From Myxococcales bacterium (GTDB lineage Bacteria; Lernaellota; Lernaellaia; Lernaellales; Lernaellaceae), in assembly GCA_012517325.1 (NCBI GenBank), contig JAAYVF010000012.1, positions 1-64,000 on the forward strand: 64,000 nucleotides of DNA, given 5' to 3'. Under the pieces are notes generated by a model. It did no database searches. It saw only the letters and a program-made list of their open reading frames with translations, and was not told where the DNA came from. Shown here in pieces: positions 53,101 through 60,215 of the stretch (positions within the stretch are counted from its first letter, which is position 1; every line of letters starts with the position of its first letter). A program made the position numbers and the translations under genes.

Positions 53101-54649
53101 CGACGTTATCCGCGTTATCCACGCGGTCCAGGTCGACGTCGATATCGATCACGTAGGTATTGTAGGTGCCGCCGTTGAGCGGCGAATGGATCGTGATGAT
53201 CGGAACGGCCGGGATGCATTCGTCGTTTGCTTCGACGCATTCCTCGAGATCGTTGCAGGGATCGCCGGTGTGCGAGCAGGCGTTGAGATCCTCGTCGCAG
53301 AACTCGTCGCCGGTGCACCACAGATTATCGGTCGGGCAGGAAGGCGCGTTGCGGTGCCCGCAGGAATCGCTGTTCTCGTTGCAGAACTCCGTGCCGTTGC
53401 AGTAGAGCGTGTCGTCCGGGCAACTGGGCACGTTGCGCACGTCGCAACGATCGACGGTTTCGTTGCAATATTCCTCGCCGTCGCAATACAGGTTGTTGCT
53501 CGGGCAACTGGGAACATTGCGGGTTTTGCATTGATCGGCCAATTCGTCGCAGTATTCCTCGCCGTTGCAGTAGAGGGTATCGGACGGGCAAGGATTACCG
53601 GCATGGACCGAGCAGGTGCCGCCCAGGCAACTATCGGCGCCGTTGCAGAAGGTCCCGTCGCCGCAGGTATTGCCGTCGTTATCGGTCCAGTCGAGATCGT
53701 TTTCGGACACATCGCAAATCAGGCAAGCGTTGAAGGGATCGACGGTTCCGTCGTCGTAACAGACGGCGCCCCCGATCAGGCAGCCCTCACAGGTATCGCC
53801 GCATTCGTCATTGGCCTCGTCGCAGATCTGCAGAACACCGCAGGGAAAGCCCGTCGTTTCGCATTCCTCATCAAGGCCGTTGCAGCTTTCCTCGCCATTG
53901 CAGAATTGACCGTCGTCCGGGCAGGGATCGCCGGTGTGATCGCAGGCGTCGTCCGTTTCGTTGCAGAATTCATCGCCGTTGCACCAGTCGCCGTCGTCCG
54001 CGCAATCCGGCTCGTTGACGACCTGACAGCCGTTGACCTCGTCGCAGGTTTCCTCGCCGTTGCAGAACAAGCCGTCGTTCGGGCACGGCGACCCATCGTG
54101 TACTGTGCAATTGCCGGCGGCGCAGAAATCGTCGCCGTTGCAGACGAGGCCGTCATCGCACAACGCGCCGTTATGATAGGACCAGGAATCGGTCGATTGG
54201 GTGATGTCGCAGATCAGGCAGATATTGTCCGGATTGGTTTGGCTGTCCGCGTAGCATTCGCCGTCGATGTTGCAATCGCACGGCGTATTGTCATCGTTAT
54301 CGTCGTTATCGTCGTTGTCGTCGTTGTCGTCGTTATCGTCGTTGTCGTCATCATCGTCGTCATCGTCGTCATCATCGTCGTCGTCATCGTCGTCGTCATC
54401 GTCGCCGGTGTCGTTGTCGTCATCATCGTCACCGGAATCGTCGTCCCCGGCGTCGTCGTCGCCGGCGTCATCGTCGCCGGCATCGTCATCATTGCCCCCG
54501 CCGTTATCGTCGTCGCCGGGCAACGGGGTTTCGCCGCCTTCTGTCCGATCGGTAAAATCAGCTTGTTTCTCGGAACCGCCGCAGCCGGTCATCCCGACGG
54601 CAACCAACATGGCGATTAACAGGACTACCACGACATAATGACGTTTCAT
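50114..54649 (-). CDS. Giant lipoprotein: poly-Asp linker, nine Cys-rich repeats, Ig-like domains, TULIP/BPI-like C-terminus
   Basis: A GGGGAG site seven bases before the ATG at 54649 sets a 1511-residue product. A lipobox (GMTGC) is followed by about 100 residues of Asp, Asn and Gly. About 350 residues then hold nine units of the form C(N/D/T)GxxxC, such as LFCNGEETCDEVNGC and WCTGDEFC. Several beta-sandwich units follow (VSLTLDVDPDEITIGQSVIV, FPGIVITNPQRAYY). The last 480 residues alternate amphipathic strands with helices: LGLHLNSTGYNELTTIIGSY, then IPPLIQDVFNSLPMSF, then MFNQLLYQVYRAGMLHLDM. This resembles the two halves of BPI/LBP proteins. Lipid or hydrophobic ligand binding at the surface is an inference. 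Confidence 0.7.
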   Translation of the reverse strand: MKRHYVVVVLLIAMLVAVGMTGCGGSEKQADFTDRTEGGETPLPGDDDNGGGNDDDAGDDDAGDDDAGDDDSGDDDDDNDTGDDDDDDDDDDDDDDDDDDDDNDDNDDNDDNDDNDDNDDNTPCDCNIDGECYADSQTNPDNICLICDITQSTDSWSYHNGALCDDGLVCNGDDFCAAGNCTVHDGSPCPNDGLFCNGEETCDEVNGCQVVNEPDCADDGDWCNGDEFCNETDDACDHTGDPCPDDGQFCNGEESCNGLDEECETTGFPCGVLQICDEANDECGDTCEGCLIGGAVCYDDGTVDPFNACLICDVSENDLDWTDNDGNTCGDGTFCNGADSCLGGTCSVHAGNPCPSDTLYCNGEEYCDELADQCKTRNVPSCPSNNLYCDGEEYCNETVDRCDVRNVPSCPDDTLYCNGTEFCNENSDSCGHRNAPSCPTDNLWCTGDEFCDEDLNACSHTGDPCNDLEECVEANDECIPAVPIITIHSPLNGGTYNTYVIDIDVDLDRVDNADNVAVYLDDVPITGILTVTTTIISGQLNAATGGSHTVLVEASNAAGSASAHATFLINKPWVRVNTPQTGDLFYSTTIDVDADYGNCSNCSVTVTLDELDISGYLSIYGGNILGAMENVSEGSHAMTFRAQSSKGDVAEVTSYFEVELIQPHIEMTLSRTVINTGQYVDVYYTFYDENGEPQTVPITILTNPATGTVINGSRIYFYNPGLFLVSVSTEYGSYGHIEASNYVFVNSSQAVSLTLDVDPDEITIGQSVIVTPHVRDGNGNEITYMQVGYSVDPPYGAVINGNVITLSAAGLVTITGNVLGTDVYATAMVLVNPGAPYALNLYCDLPTVNVGESVNCSVEIVDASGNVLPDEPYYYTVFPNATIYGDTITFNAEGIYTITGHSSDHPALTDAVLVEVIDETFPGIVITNPQRAYYTNTDLYTDVTGYIYDVGLMEPGTTVRLNGTEIYYNGSTGDFGPERIWLQPGLNIIWVEVEDNEGNIARASTSVLAAYAEWPNDSWIQNALGLHLNSTGYNELTTIIGSYLEDINIKQIIMAQNPIFDERAEAWGVTIASARATVTDVEFSTPWVTMSPTAAGPINVTAGIEWLKVYFDIRCGIFSKNADGDKFYFTISGDVTVQNVSASSVATLSVNPTTHQIIVSMSPFNFNIGTFNFHIDNFPDELINWFEDVVREVIEWVIEGQLDAAIPPLIQDVFNSLPMSFSIPVENPVNHQVVEFNFAGQPASIIPSNGGTSIWMNGRTMVGTINPAVRPFNGSLRTGGNLPNLGVHPDGFPFGISFGLNDDMFNQLLYQVYRAGMLHLDMPDALNACAAPFYTLFPDICDYYQVGSNPVYLDLKIRPQLPPVIKVNASKAGTLTTSVQIGDMFMYLTTDVDGDPETVLNLAVSTKIPTIISHNGSDGTLDVSFGTPTVYVDTVDNPLALPENLFEGIGPILVSFLLPIINDAISGFSFPNFVISGDEYVIALNTLAYLGSTMDFIGLFGDIWFVPPKEW
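54288..54517 (-). repeat. Trinucleotide microsatellite encoding the Asp/Asn/Gly linker
   Basis: The tract is composed of GTC, ATC, GTT and GCC triplets on the plus strand, giving Asp, Asn and Gly on the coding strand. Sub-repeats of about 15 bases (GCGTCGTCGTCGCCG-like, encoding AGDDD) occur at its right end. It is similar in design to the tracts at 49626-49781 and 59931-60003. Confidence 0.85.
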
Positions 54650-54846
54650 TGCTGATCTCCCCATAAGAAAGCTACACGCATCCCATTGGTTACCCTATCC
54701 GGTTCAAAATCAGAAGTCAAATGTCCGGCGGCGATTCAATCAAAAATAATCAGTTTCATTTATCCGGGATTTGTCCGTTTGAGGGTCAACGCCAATCAAG
54801 CCTGCCGGGAATGAAAACTCGGCAACCACTCGCGAGCGGCGTCGGG

Positions 54847-55668
54847 TCATTGCGGGGAACGAATATTGAGATTCTGATCAAACGGCAGATTTTGCAAAGA
54901 AAAATCGCCGGAATAGAGAAGCGTTTTGATTTGTTTGTCGGTCCCGTGCGCCAGGTACAATTTTGCCGCGATGATTTCGTAATCGGTGTGACCCATGAAT
55001 TCCCCGCGGCGGAAGTAATCGCGTTCCAAAATTTTCATGTTTTGGTGCAGATAACTGGAAACGCTGATCTGGTGCTGCTCGGGACTGGCCTGAAAGTTGA
55101 TGGGATTGGCCAGCCAAAAACCGACGGCCTGACTCATTTGTCCGCGTACGCGGTCCCCGGTATAGGCTTCAGATAACTGAACCCCACCGCCCTTCACCCC
55201 TCGATTGATCGCAAAGATCCACAAGTCATTGTTCAATTTGCGGACCTGCATGAATTCCATGGTATTCAGGTCCTGTTTGCCGTAGGGGGTGTTCCATTTG
55301 TAGTTCGTCCACAAACCGGGGATTTGACGCGGGCTGACATTGCCGCTCTCATCGGGCTTGAGCGGCATGTTGCGGCTGACCGCGTCGAGCAGGCAGGCGT
55401 TATAGAAATTGAGCCAATAGGCCAGTTTCTGATCGAGGGTCCAGTTGACGATTTCATCGGCGGAAACAGATCCGAGGTCATCCAGATACTTTTCCAACGG
55501 ACCGCGCGCCTGGGACAGGCTTTGGTAATCCACCAGCCCGTCCTTCACGTAGGCGCGCAGAATTTTCGTGAACTGGGTGTGCTGATGATCGAACGGTTCG
55601 CCAGCCGCCACTGGTAACGCCAGGAGAATGATCCCCGCCAGAACCGCCCACAACGCATGTTTGCTCAT
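54847..55668 (-). CDS. DUF547 domain protein, exported
   Basis: GGGGAG six bases before the ATG at 55668 sets the start; a frame from 55722 would add 18 residues ahead of the signal peptide. The 273-residue protein has a signal peptide ending LPVAAG. The DUF547 core reads KLAYWLNFYNACLLDAV, then KWNTPYGKQDLNTMEF, AINRGVKGGG and FWLANPINFQ. The family is widespread in Gram-negatives and resembles papain-like or transglutaminase folds, but no enzymatic activity is established. It lies between the giant lipoprotein gene and the tpiA terminator. Confidence 0.87.
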   Translation of the reverse strand: MSKHALWAVLAGIILLALPVAAGEPFDHQHTQFTKILRAYVKDGLVDYQSLSQARGPLEKYLDDLGSVSADEIVNWTLDQKLAYWLNFYNACLLDAVSRNMPLKPDESGNVSPRQIPGLWTNYKWNTPYGKQDLNTMEFMQVRKLNNDLWIFAINRGVKGGGVQLSEAYTGDRVRGQMSQAVGFWLANPINFQASPEQHQISVSSYLHQNMKILERDYFRRGEFMGHTDYEIIAAKLYLAHGTDKQIKTLLYSGDFSLQNLPFDQNLNIRSPQ

Positions 55669-55751
55669 CGCTGTCTCCCCGCCTTCCGGCGCCCCGGTTC
55701 GCATCGGTAGCACGGCTAACAAAAAATCCGGCGGCTGACAAGTGGATAAAT

Positions 55752-55788
55752 CAAAACGGCGGCGAATCGGTCATCCGCCGCCGTTTTG
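55752..55788 (-). terminator. Terminator of the gap-pgk-tpiA operon
   Basis: CAAAACGGCGGCG (55752-55764) and CGCCGCCGTTTTG (55776-55788) are perfect 13-base inverted arms around an 11-base loop. On the minus strand the stem ends in GTTTTGATTT, which suits intrinsic termination after tpiA. The A/T arms could let it work in both directions. Confidence 0.85.
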
Positions 55789-55803
55789 AATTTTTCGGCC
55801 GTA

Positions 55804-56562
55804 TTAGGACAAAAATTTCACGATCCGGGCGAACCCGTCGGCCTTGAGCGCCGCCCCGCCGACCAATGCGCCGTCGATATCGGGTTTCGCCATCAGTTCG
55901 TCGACGTTGTCGGGTTTCACCGAGCCGCCGTACTGAATCCGCGTCGCCTCGGCACGCGCCGGGCCGAAAGCCTCGGCCAGCCGGCCGCGAATGAAAGCGT
56001 GCACTTCCTGGGCCTGTTCGGGGGTCGCCGTCTTGCCGGTGCCGATCGCCCAAACGGGTTCGTAGGCGATGACCAGGGTTGCCAATTCGTCGGCGTTGAA
56101 TCCCGCCAGCCCTTCGGCCAATTGCGTTTCGACCACCTGGAAGGTCCGGTTCGCCTCGCGCTGTTCGAGCGTTTCGCCGAGGCAATAAATCGGGGTCAAA
56201 CCGGCCACCAAAGCCGCTTGAATCTTCGCCCGACAACTCTGATTGGTCTCGCCGAAGTACTGCCGCCGTTCGCTGTGTCCGATCGTCACGTACTGGCAGC
56301 CGGCGTCCTTGATCATCGGCATCGAAATTTCGCCGGTAAAAGCGCCCTTCGGCTCCCAATGGCCGTTTTGCGCGCCCAGGCCGATCCGCGTTCCGGCAAT
56401 CGCGCCGTGCACCGCGGCCAGTGCCGTGAAAGGCGGAATGAGCACCACGTCGCGATCGGTGAGCTCGCCGACTTCCTTGGCCAAAGCGCCGGCGAGTTGG
56501 ATCGCTTCGCCGGTCAGCATATGCATTTTCCAGTTTCCCGCTAAAATAGGTCTGCGCGTCAT
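55804..56562 (-). CDS. tpiA: Triosephosphate isomerase
   Basis: The 252-residue TIM barrel interconverts dihydroxyacetone phosphate and glyceraldehyde 3-phosphate. Catalytic residues are present: Lys12 in GNWKMHM, His96 in TIGHSERRQYF and Glu168 in AYEPVWAIGTGKTAT. The phosphate-binding GGSVK stretch is at about residues 225-229. It is the last gene of gap-pgk-tpiA, 47 bases after pgk, and is followed by a strong hairpin. Confidence 0.98.
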   Translation of the reverse strand: MTRRPILAGNWKMHMLTGEAIQLAGALAKEVGELTDRDVVLIPPFTALAAVHGAIAGTRIGLGAQNGHWEPKGAFTGEISMPMIKDAGCQYVTIGHSERRQYFGETNQSCRAKIQAALVAGLTPIYCLGETLEQREANRTFQVVETQLAEGLAGFNADELATLVIAYEPVWAIGTGKTATPEQAQEVHAFIRGRLAEAFGPARAEATRIQYGGSVKPDNVDELMAKPDIDGALVGGAALKADGFARIVKFLS

Positions 56563-56609
56563 GCTGTTTTCCTCTATCGGGCGAATGAATGAATCATCGC
56601 CGGGTGATG

Positions 56610-57791
56610 TTACGCTTCGAGCGCCACGATGCCGGGCAGTTTCTTGCCTTCCAGCAATTCGAGGCTGGCGCCGCCGCCGGTGGAGATGTGGCTGATCTTC
56701 TCGGCTACGCCGGCTTTCTTGACCGCGCTGACCGAATCGCCGCCGCCGACCACCGAAACCGCGTTGCTTTCCGCGATGGCCTCGGCGACCGCAAACGTTC
56801 CGGCCGCGAACTGTTTGTTTTCGAAAACGCCCATCGGGCCGTTCCAGACAATCGTCTTGGCCAGGCGCAACGCGGCGCCGAAGAGGCGGATCGTCTCCGG
56901 GCCGATATCCAAACCCATCATGTCGGCCGGGAAATTGGCGTTGGTGACGATGCGCACGGCCGCTTCCGGAGTGTTCTCGGCGGCCACCAGGTGATCGAGC
57001 GGCAGGAGGATTTTCACGCCGCGTTTTTCAGCCCGGTCCAGCACTTCGCGGCAGTAATCGACACGCCCGCCTTCGAGCAGGCTCTTGCCGATCTCGTAAC
57101 CCTTCGCTTTGAGGAAGGTATAGGCCATGCCGCCGCCGATGATCAGGCCGTCAACCTTGTCCAGCAGGTTTTCCACGACGCCGATCTTGTCGCTGACTTT
57201 CGCGCCGCCCAGCACGGCCCAGAAGGGGCGGTTCGGGTCGGCCAGCGCTTCTTGGAGGTAGCGCAATTCCTTGCGCATCAAGAGCCCGGCGCCCTTTTCC
57301 TTGACCATCCGCGGCAACGCATCGATCGTGGCGTGAGCACGGTGACAGGAGCCGAAGGCGTCATTGATGTAAACGTCGGTGATTTCGGCCAATTTGGCGG
57401 CGAATTCCGGGTCGTTTTCGGTTTCGCGCGGGTCGAAGCGCACGTTTTCCAGCAACAGCACTTCGCCTTCTTTCAACTGATTGGCAACCACTTTCACGCC
57501 GTCCGAAATCACGTCCGGCGCCATGATGACCTTGCGGTCGATCAACTCGGCCAGCCGCTCGGCCACCGGCAACAACGAGGAGCCCTCTTCGCGCTTGCCC
57601 TTGGGACGGCCCAAGTGGCTGGCGATGATCAACCGGCCGCCCTTGCGAAGAATTTGGCGGATCGTCGGTAACACGGCTTGAATGCGCGTATCGTCGGTGA
57701 TTTTGCCTTCTTTGATCGGCACATTGAGGTCCGCCCGCAAAAAGACCCGTTTGCCTTCGAACTCGAATTCGTCAACGTATTTGATTGCCAT
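56610..57791 (-). CDS. pgk: Phosphoglycerate kinase
   Basis: The 393-residue enzyme transfers phosphate from 1,3-bisphosphoglycerate to ADP. It has the N-terminal substrate site [22 protein letters not shown], and [22 protein letters not shown] stands before the hinge. The nucleotide-binding C-domain has [19 protein letters not shown] and the terminal GGGDSVSAV and [13 protein letters not shown]. The length is standard. Its ATG lies inside the 3' end of gap, with a 20-base overlap, so translation is probably coupled. Confidence 0.98.
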   Translation of the reverse strand: MAIKYVDEFEFEGKRVFLRADLNVPIKEGKITDDTRIQAVLPTIRQILRKGGRLIIASHLGRPKGKREEGSSLLPVAERLAELIDRKVIMAPDVISDGVKVVANQLKEGEVLLLENVRFDPRETENDPEFAAKLAEITDVYINDAFGSCHRAHATIDALPRMVKEKGAGLLMRKELRYLQEALADPNRPFWAVLGGAKVSDKIGVVENLLDKVDGLIIGGGMAYTFLKAKGYEIGKSLLEGGRVDYCREVLDRAEKRGVKILLPLDHLVAAENTPEAAVRIVTNANFPADMMGLDIGPETIRLFGAALRLAKTIVWNGPMGVFENKQFAAGTFAVAEAIAESNAVSVVGGGDSVSAVKKAGVAEKISHISTGGGASLELLEGKKLPGIVALEA

Positions 57792-58839
57792 GTTCCTCTT
57801 CCTTTTCCAGTGTGATCATGAACTTGAGCAGGTCAACCAGACGGGCGGCATAACCCGTCTCGTTGTCGTACCACAGCATTATCTTTGCCAGATGTCCAGG
57901 TTCGCCGTTGAGGTCGACGACCATTGTTCGCAAGGTGTCCATCGTCGCGCTGGCCGTCGAACCGTTGAAATCCATGGATACGACCGGATCGACGTTCAGG
58001 TCTAAAATACCGCGCAACTCGCCCGTGGCATAGCGACCCATTAAATCATTAATCTCTTTCGCGCCGGTTGTCTTGTCCAAGACCACATTTAAATCGGCCA
58101 GACTGACGTTCGGCGTCGGGACGCGAACCGATAAACCCTGCAAGCGCCCTTCCAGGCCCGGCAGCACCAGACCGATCGCCTCGGTCGCGCCGGTAGTGGT
58201 AGGCACCATATTGACCGCCGCCGCGCGGGACCGGCCGAGATCCTCGTGCGGGCTGTCCACCAGCCGTTGATCGCGGGTATAGCTGTGAATGGTGGTGACC
58301 AGCCCTCCCCGGACGCCGAAATGCCGGTCCAGAATCATTAGAACCGGCGCCAGGCAATGGGTCGTGCAACTCGCATTGGACAGGCAATGATCGCTCGCCG
58401 GCCGGTAATCCGCGTGATTCACTCCCAGGACAAAGGCTTTGATTCGATTGCGATCTTCACGGCACGGATTGGCCGAAAGCACAACTTTTTCGGCCCCGGC
58501 CGCGCGATGCGCCTCCAGGTCGGCGCGGCGGGTCAACCGGCCGGTCGCTTCCACCACTGCCCAGATACCCAGGCGGTCCCAATGGAGATCCCGGGGTTGT
58601 GAAACATTGAAAACCGGGATTTCACGGTCGTTGACGACGATCCGGTCGATTTCGGCGCGAACCTTGCCCGGGAAACGGCCATGGACGGAATCGTATTTAA
58701 GCAGATGTGCCAGGCAGGCCGGAGAGGCCAGATCGTTGATCGCGGCGATTTGAAAGGCGTTTTCTTTTTCCGCCTGGCGGAAAAACGCACGCCCGATTCG
58801 GCCGAAGCCGTTAATGGCGATTTTCACGGTCATCATCAC
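57772..58839 (-). CDS. gap: Glyceraldehyde-3-phosphate dehydrogenase
   Basis: The 355-residue product begins with tandem Met codons before KIAINGFGRIGRAFFR. Asp36 after strand 2 (AAINDLAS) favours NAD+. The active site reads SNASCTTHCLAP with catalytic Cys158 and His185 in TTIHSYTRDQ. The strictly typical Asn three residues after the Cys (SCTTN) is His161 here. Other conserved parts are PTTTGATEAIG, RVPTPNVSL and WYDNETGYAARLVDL. Position before pgk-tpiA supports the glycolytic role over erythrose-4-phosphate dehydrogenase. Confidence 0.94.
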   Translation of the reverse strand: MMMTVKIAINGFGRIGRAFFRQAEKENAFQIAAINDLASPACLAHLLKYDSVHGRFPGKVRAEIDRIVVNDREIPVFNVSQPRDLHWDRLGIWAVVEATGRLTRRADLEAHRAAGAEKVVLSANPCREDRNRIKAFVLGVNHADYRPASDHCLSNASCTTHCLAPVLMILDRHFGVRGGLVTTIHSYTRDQRLVDSPHEDLGRSRAAAVNMVPTTTGATEAIGLVLPGLEGRLQGLSVRVPTPNVSLADLNVVLDKTTGAKEINDLMGRYATGELRGILDLNVDPVVSMDFNGSTASATMDTLRTMVVDLNGEPGHLAKIMLWYDNETGYAARLVDLLKFMITLEKEEEHGNQIR

Positions 58840-58874
58840 CTGGACCGGTCCCTGCCGGTCGCTGCCTTGCGCGG

Positions 58875-58902
58875 ATCATAACCGGACTCGTGTCCGTGTC
58901 AA
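58875..58902 (-). promoter_or_regulatory. Sigma-70-type promoter of gap-pgk-tpiA
   Basis: On the minus strand TTGACA (58902-58897) and TATGAT (58880-58875) are 16 bases apart, both near consensus. The transcript would begin about 30 bases before the gap start. Confidence 0.7.
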
Positions 58903-58959
58903 CCAGGCAAGGGACAGCCCAGGCTTTTTCCAGGTTCTTGGAATGACTTGGAACTTCTT

Positions 58960-60075
58960 TCAGTTTTGCGGAACGCCCCAAATCCGGACGATCGTGTCGC
59001 CGCCCGTCGACTCATAAAGCCCGCCGCCCGTGGCGACCAACCGCCCGTCGGGAGAAAGGTCGACCGCCCAGACCGGCGAAGTGTGGCCGGTAAGTTGCGC
59101 CAGGACCGCCCCGCTTTGCGCGTCGAACAAATCAACGGGAAAAATTTCGCCGGTGGCGACAAGCACATCGTTGCCCAGCGACCAGGCAATTCCGCGGGTC
59201 CAGGAATCGCCGTGTTTCATCCGCAAAGTCTCGGTGTAGGTGGAGGTGTTCCAAAGCCGGAGATAACTGTCCTGCCCCGCCGCGGCCAGCAATTGACCAT
59301 CGTTTGACCAGGCCAGACCGTTGATGTCGTTCCGCGCGGTTGTGTCGGCCCGGATTTCCGCCAGTTGTTCCCAATTGGCCGTATTCCATAAAACGATGGC
59401 GTAATTGATGCCTCCCGAGGCCAACGTCGCGCCGTCGGGCGAGAAGCGCAGGGAAATGATTTCGGTGGAAAGGCCGCCCGTGGTGTTGGATGCGAATTCG
59501 TCGGTAAAGGACCCGGACTCCACGTCGAAAAGGCTGATCCAGCCGTCGATCCGTCCCACCGCGATCGTGTCGCCATCCAGCGACCAGGCCACCGCGTAAG
59601 CGGCGGATTCCTCGAGTGTCAAATTCTGGTTGAGCGCCGCCGAGGCGATGTCCCAAAGATAAAAATTGCCGTCGAGATCGACGGAGGCCAATCGCGCCCC
59701 GTCGGGCGACCAGGAAACGCCCCAGACGCTGCCGGTATGCCCGGTCAGAACCGTGGCGGTCCAGGCGATCGCGTCCCAGACGCGAATGTCGCGATCCGCG
59801 CCGGCCGTCGCCAGATAGGCGCCATCGGGCGACCAGCCGAGGGTATAGATACCTCCGGTATGACCGCTTAGTTCCTGCAGCAATTGAACCTGCGACGCGT
59901 TGTCGGCGTCGATTACCGCATAGGCTTCACCGTTGTCGTCGTTGTCGTCGTTGTCGTCGTCGGTTTCGTTATCGTTTGAATCATCGTTGTCGTCATCGTC
60001 GCCGCAACTGGTGAAAAATAAGGAAGTGGACAGCAATAAAGTCAGAATAAATGCCGCGAAAAGCCGTTTATTCAT
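58960..60075 (-). CDS. WD40-repeat lipoprotein with Asp-rich linker
   Basis: The 371-residue protein has a lipobox-like TSC (Cys24), a run of Asp, Asn and Glu to about residue 48, and then about seven WD40 repeats. Examples are LSGHTGGIYTLGWSPDGAYL, LTGHTGSVWGVSWSPDGARL and LTGHTSPVWAVDLSPDGRLV, usually closing in a (V/L)W(D/N) dipeptide. This predicts a single seven-bladed propeller held at the outer membrane, probably a protein-binding platform. It starts the minus-strand stretch that continues into gap, but gap has its own promoter. Confidence 0.88.
   Translation of the reverse strand: MNKRLFAAFILTLLLSTSLFFTSCGDDDDNDDSNDNETDDDNDDNDDNGEAYAVIDADNASQVQLLQELSGHTGGIYTLGWSPDGAYLATAGADRDIRVWDAIAWTATVLTGHTGSVWGVSWSPDGARLASVDLDGNFYLWDIASAALNQNLTLEESAAYAVAWSLDGDTIAVGRIDGWISLFDVESGSFTDEFASNTTGGLSTEIISLRFSPDGATLASGGINYAIVLWNTANWEQLAEIRADTTARNDINGLAWSNDGQLLAAAGQDSYLRLWNTSTYTETLRMKHGDSWTRGIAWSLGNDVLVATGEIFPVDLFDAQSGAVLAQLTGHTSPVWAVDLSPDGRLVATGGGLYESTGGDTIVRIWGVPQN
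59931..60003 (-). repeat. Trinucleotide tract encoding the WD40 lipoprotein linker
   Basis: GTTGTCGTC-type triplets encode Asp, Asn and Glu directly after the lipidated Cys. It is the shortest of the three such tracts on this strand. Confidence 0.75.
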
Positions 60076-60215
60076 AAACGTTCGCCTTTCTGTAGTTCGC
60101 TATCGGGGCATTGATTTATCGAGCGGGATTTGACTTTTTCAGAATATCTCGCGATTAGAGAAGTTGCAAACGAGCCACCGGTCGATCCCGCCTGAGAGTG
60201 AAGGGATGTTATTTC

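Noticed and set aside
54288-54517. Possible CRISPR array in the repeat tracts
   Set aside because: The units are triplets inside coding sequence, with no constant repeats of 20-40 bases separated by unique spacers and no cas genes nearby.
52442-54619. 725-codon plus-strand frame with Val/Ile runs, and Ser-rich or Thr/Met-rich frames in the same tract
   Set aside because: The runs are the other frames of the Asp/Asn triplet tract. The minus-strand frame has a lipobox, ordered domains, a Shine-Dalgarno sequence and a terminator.
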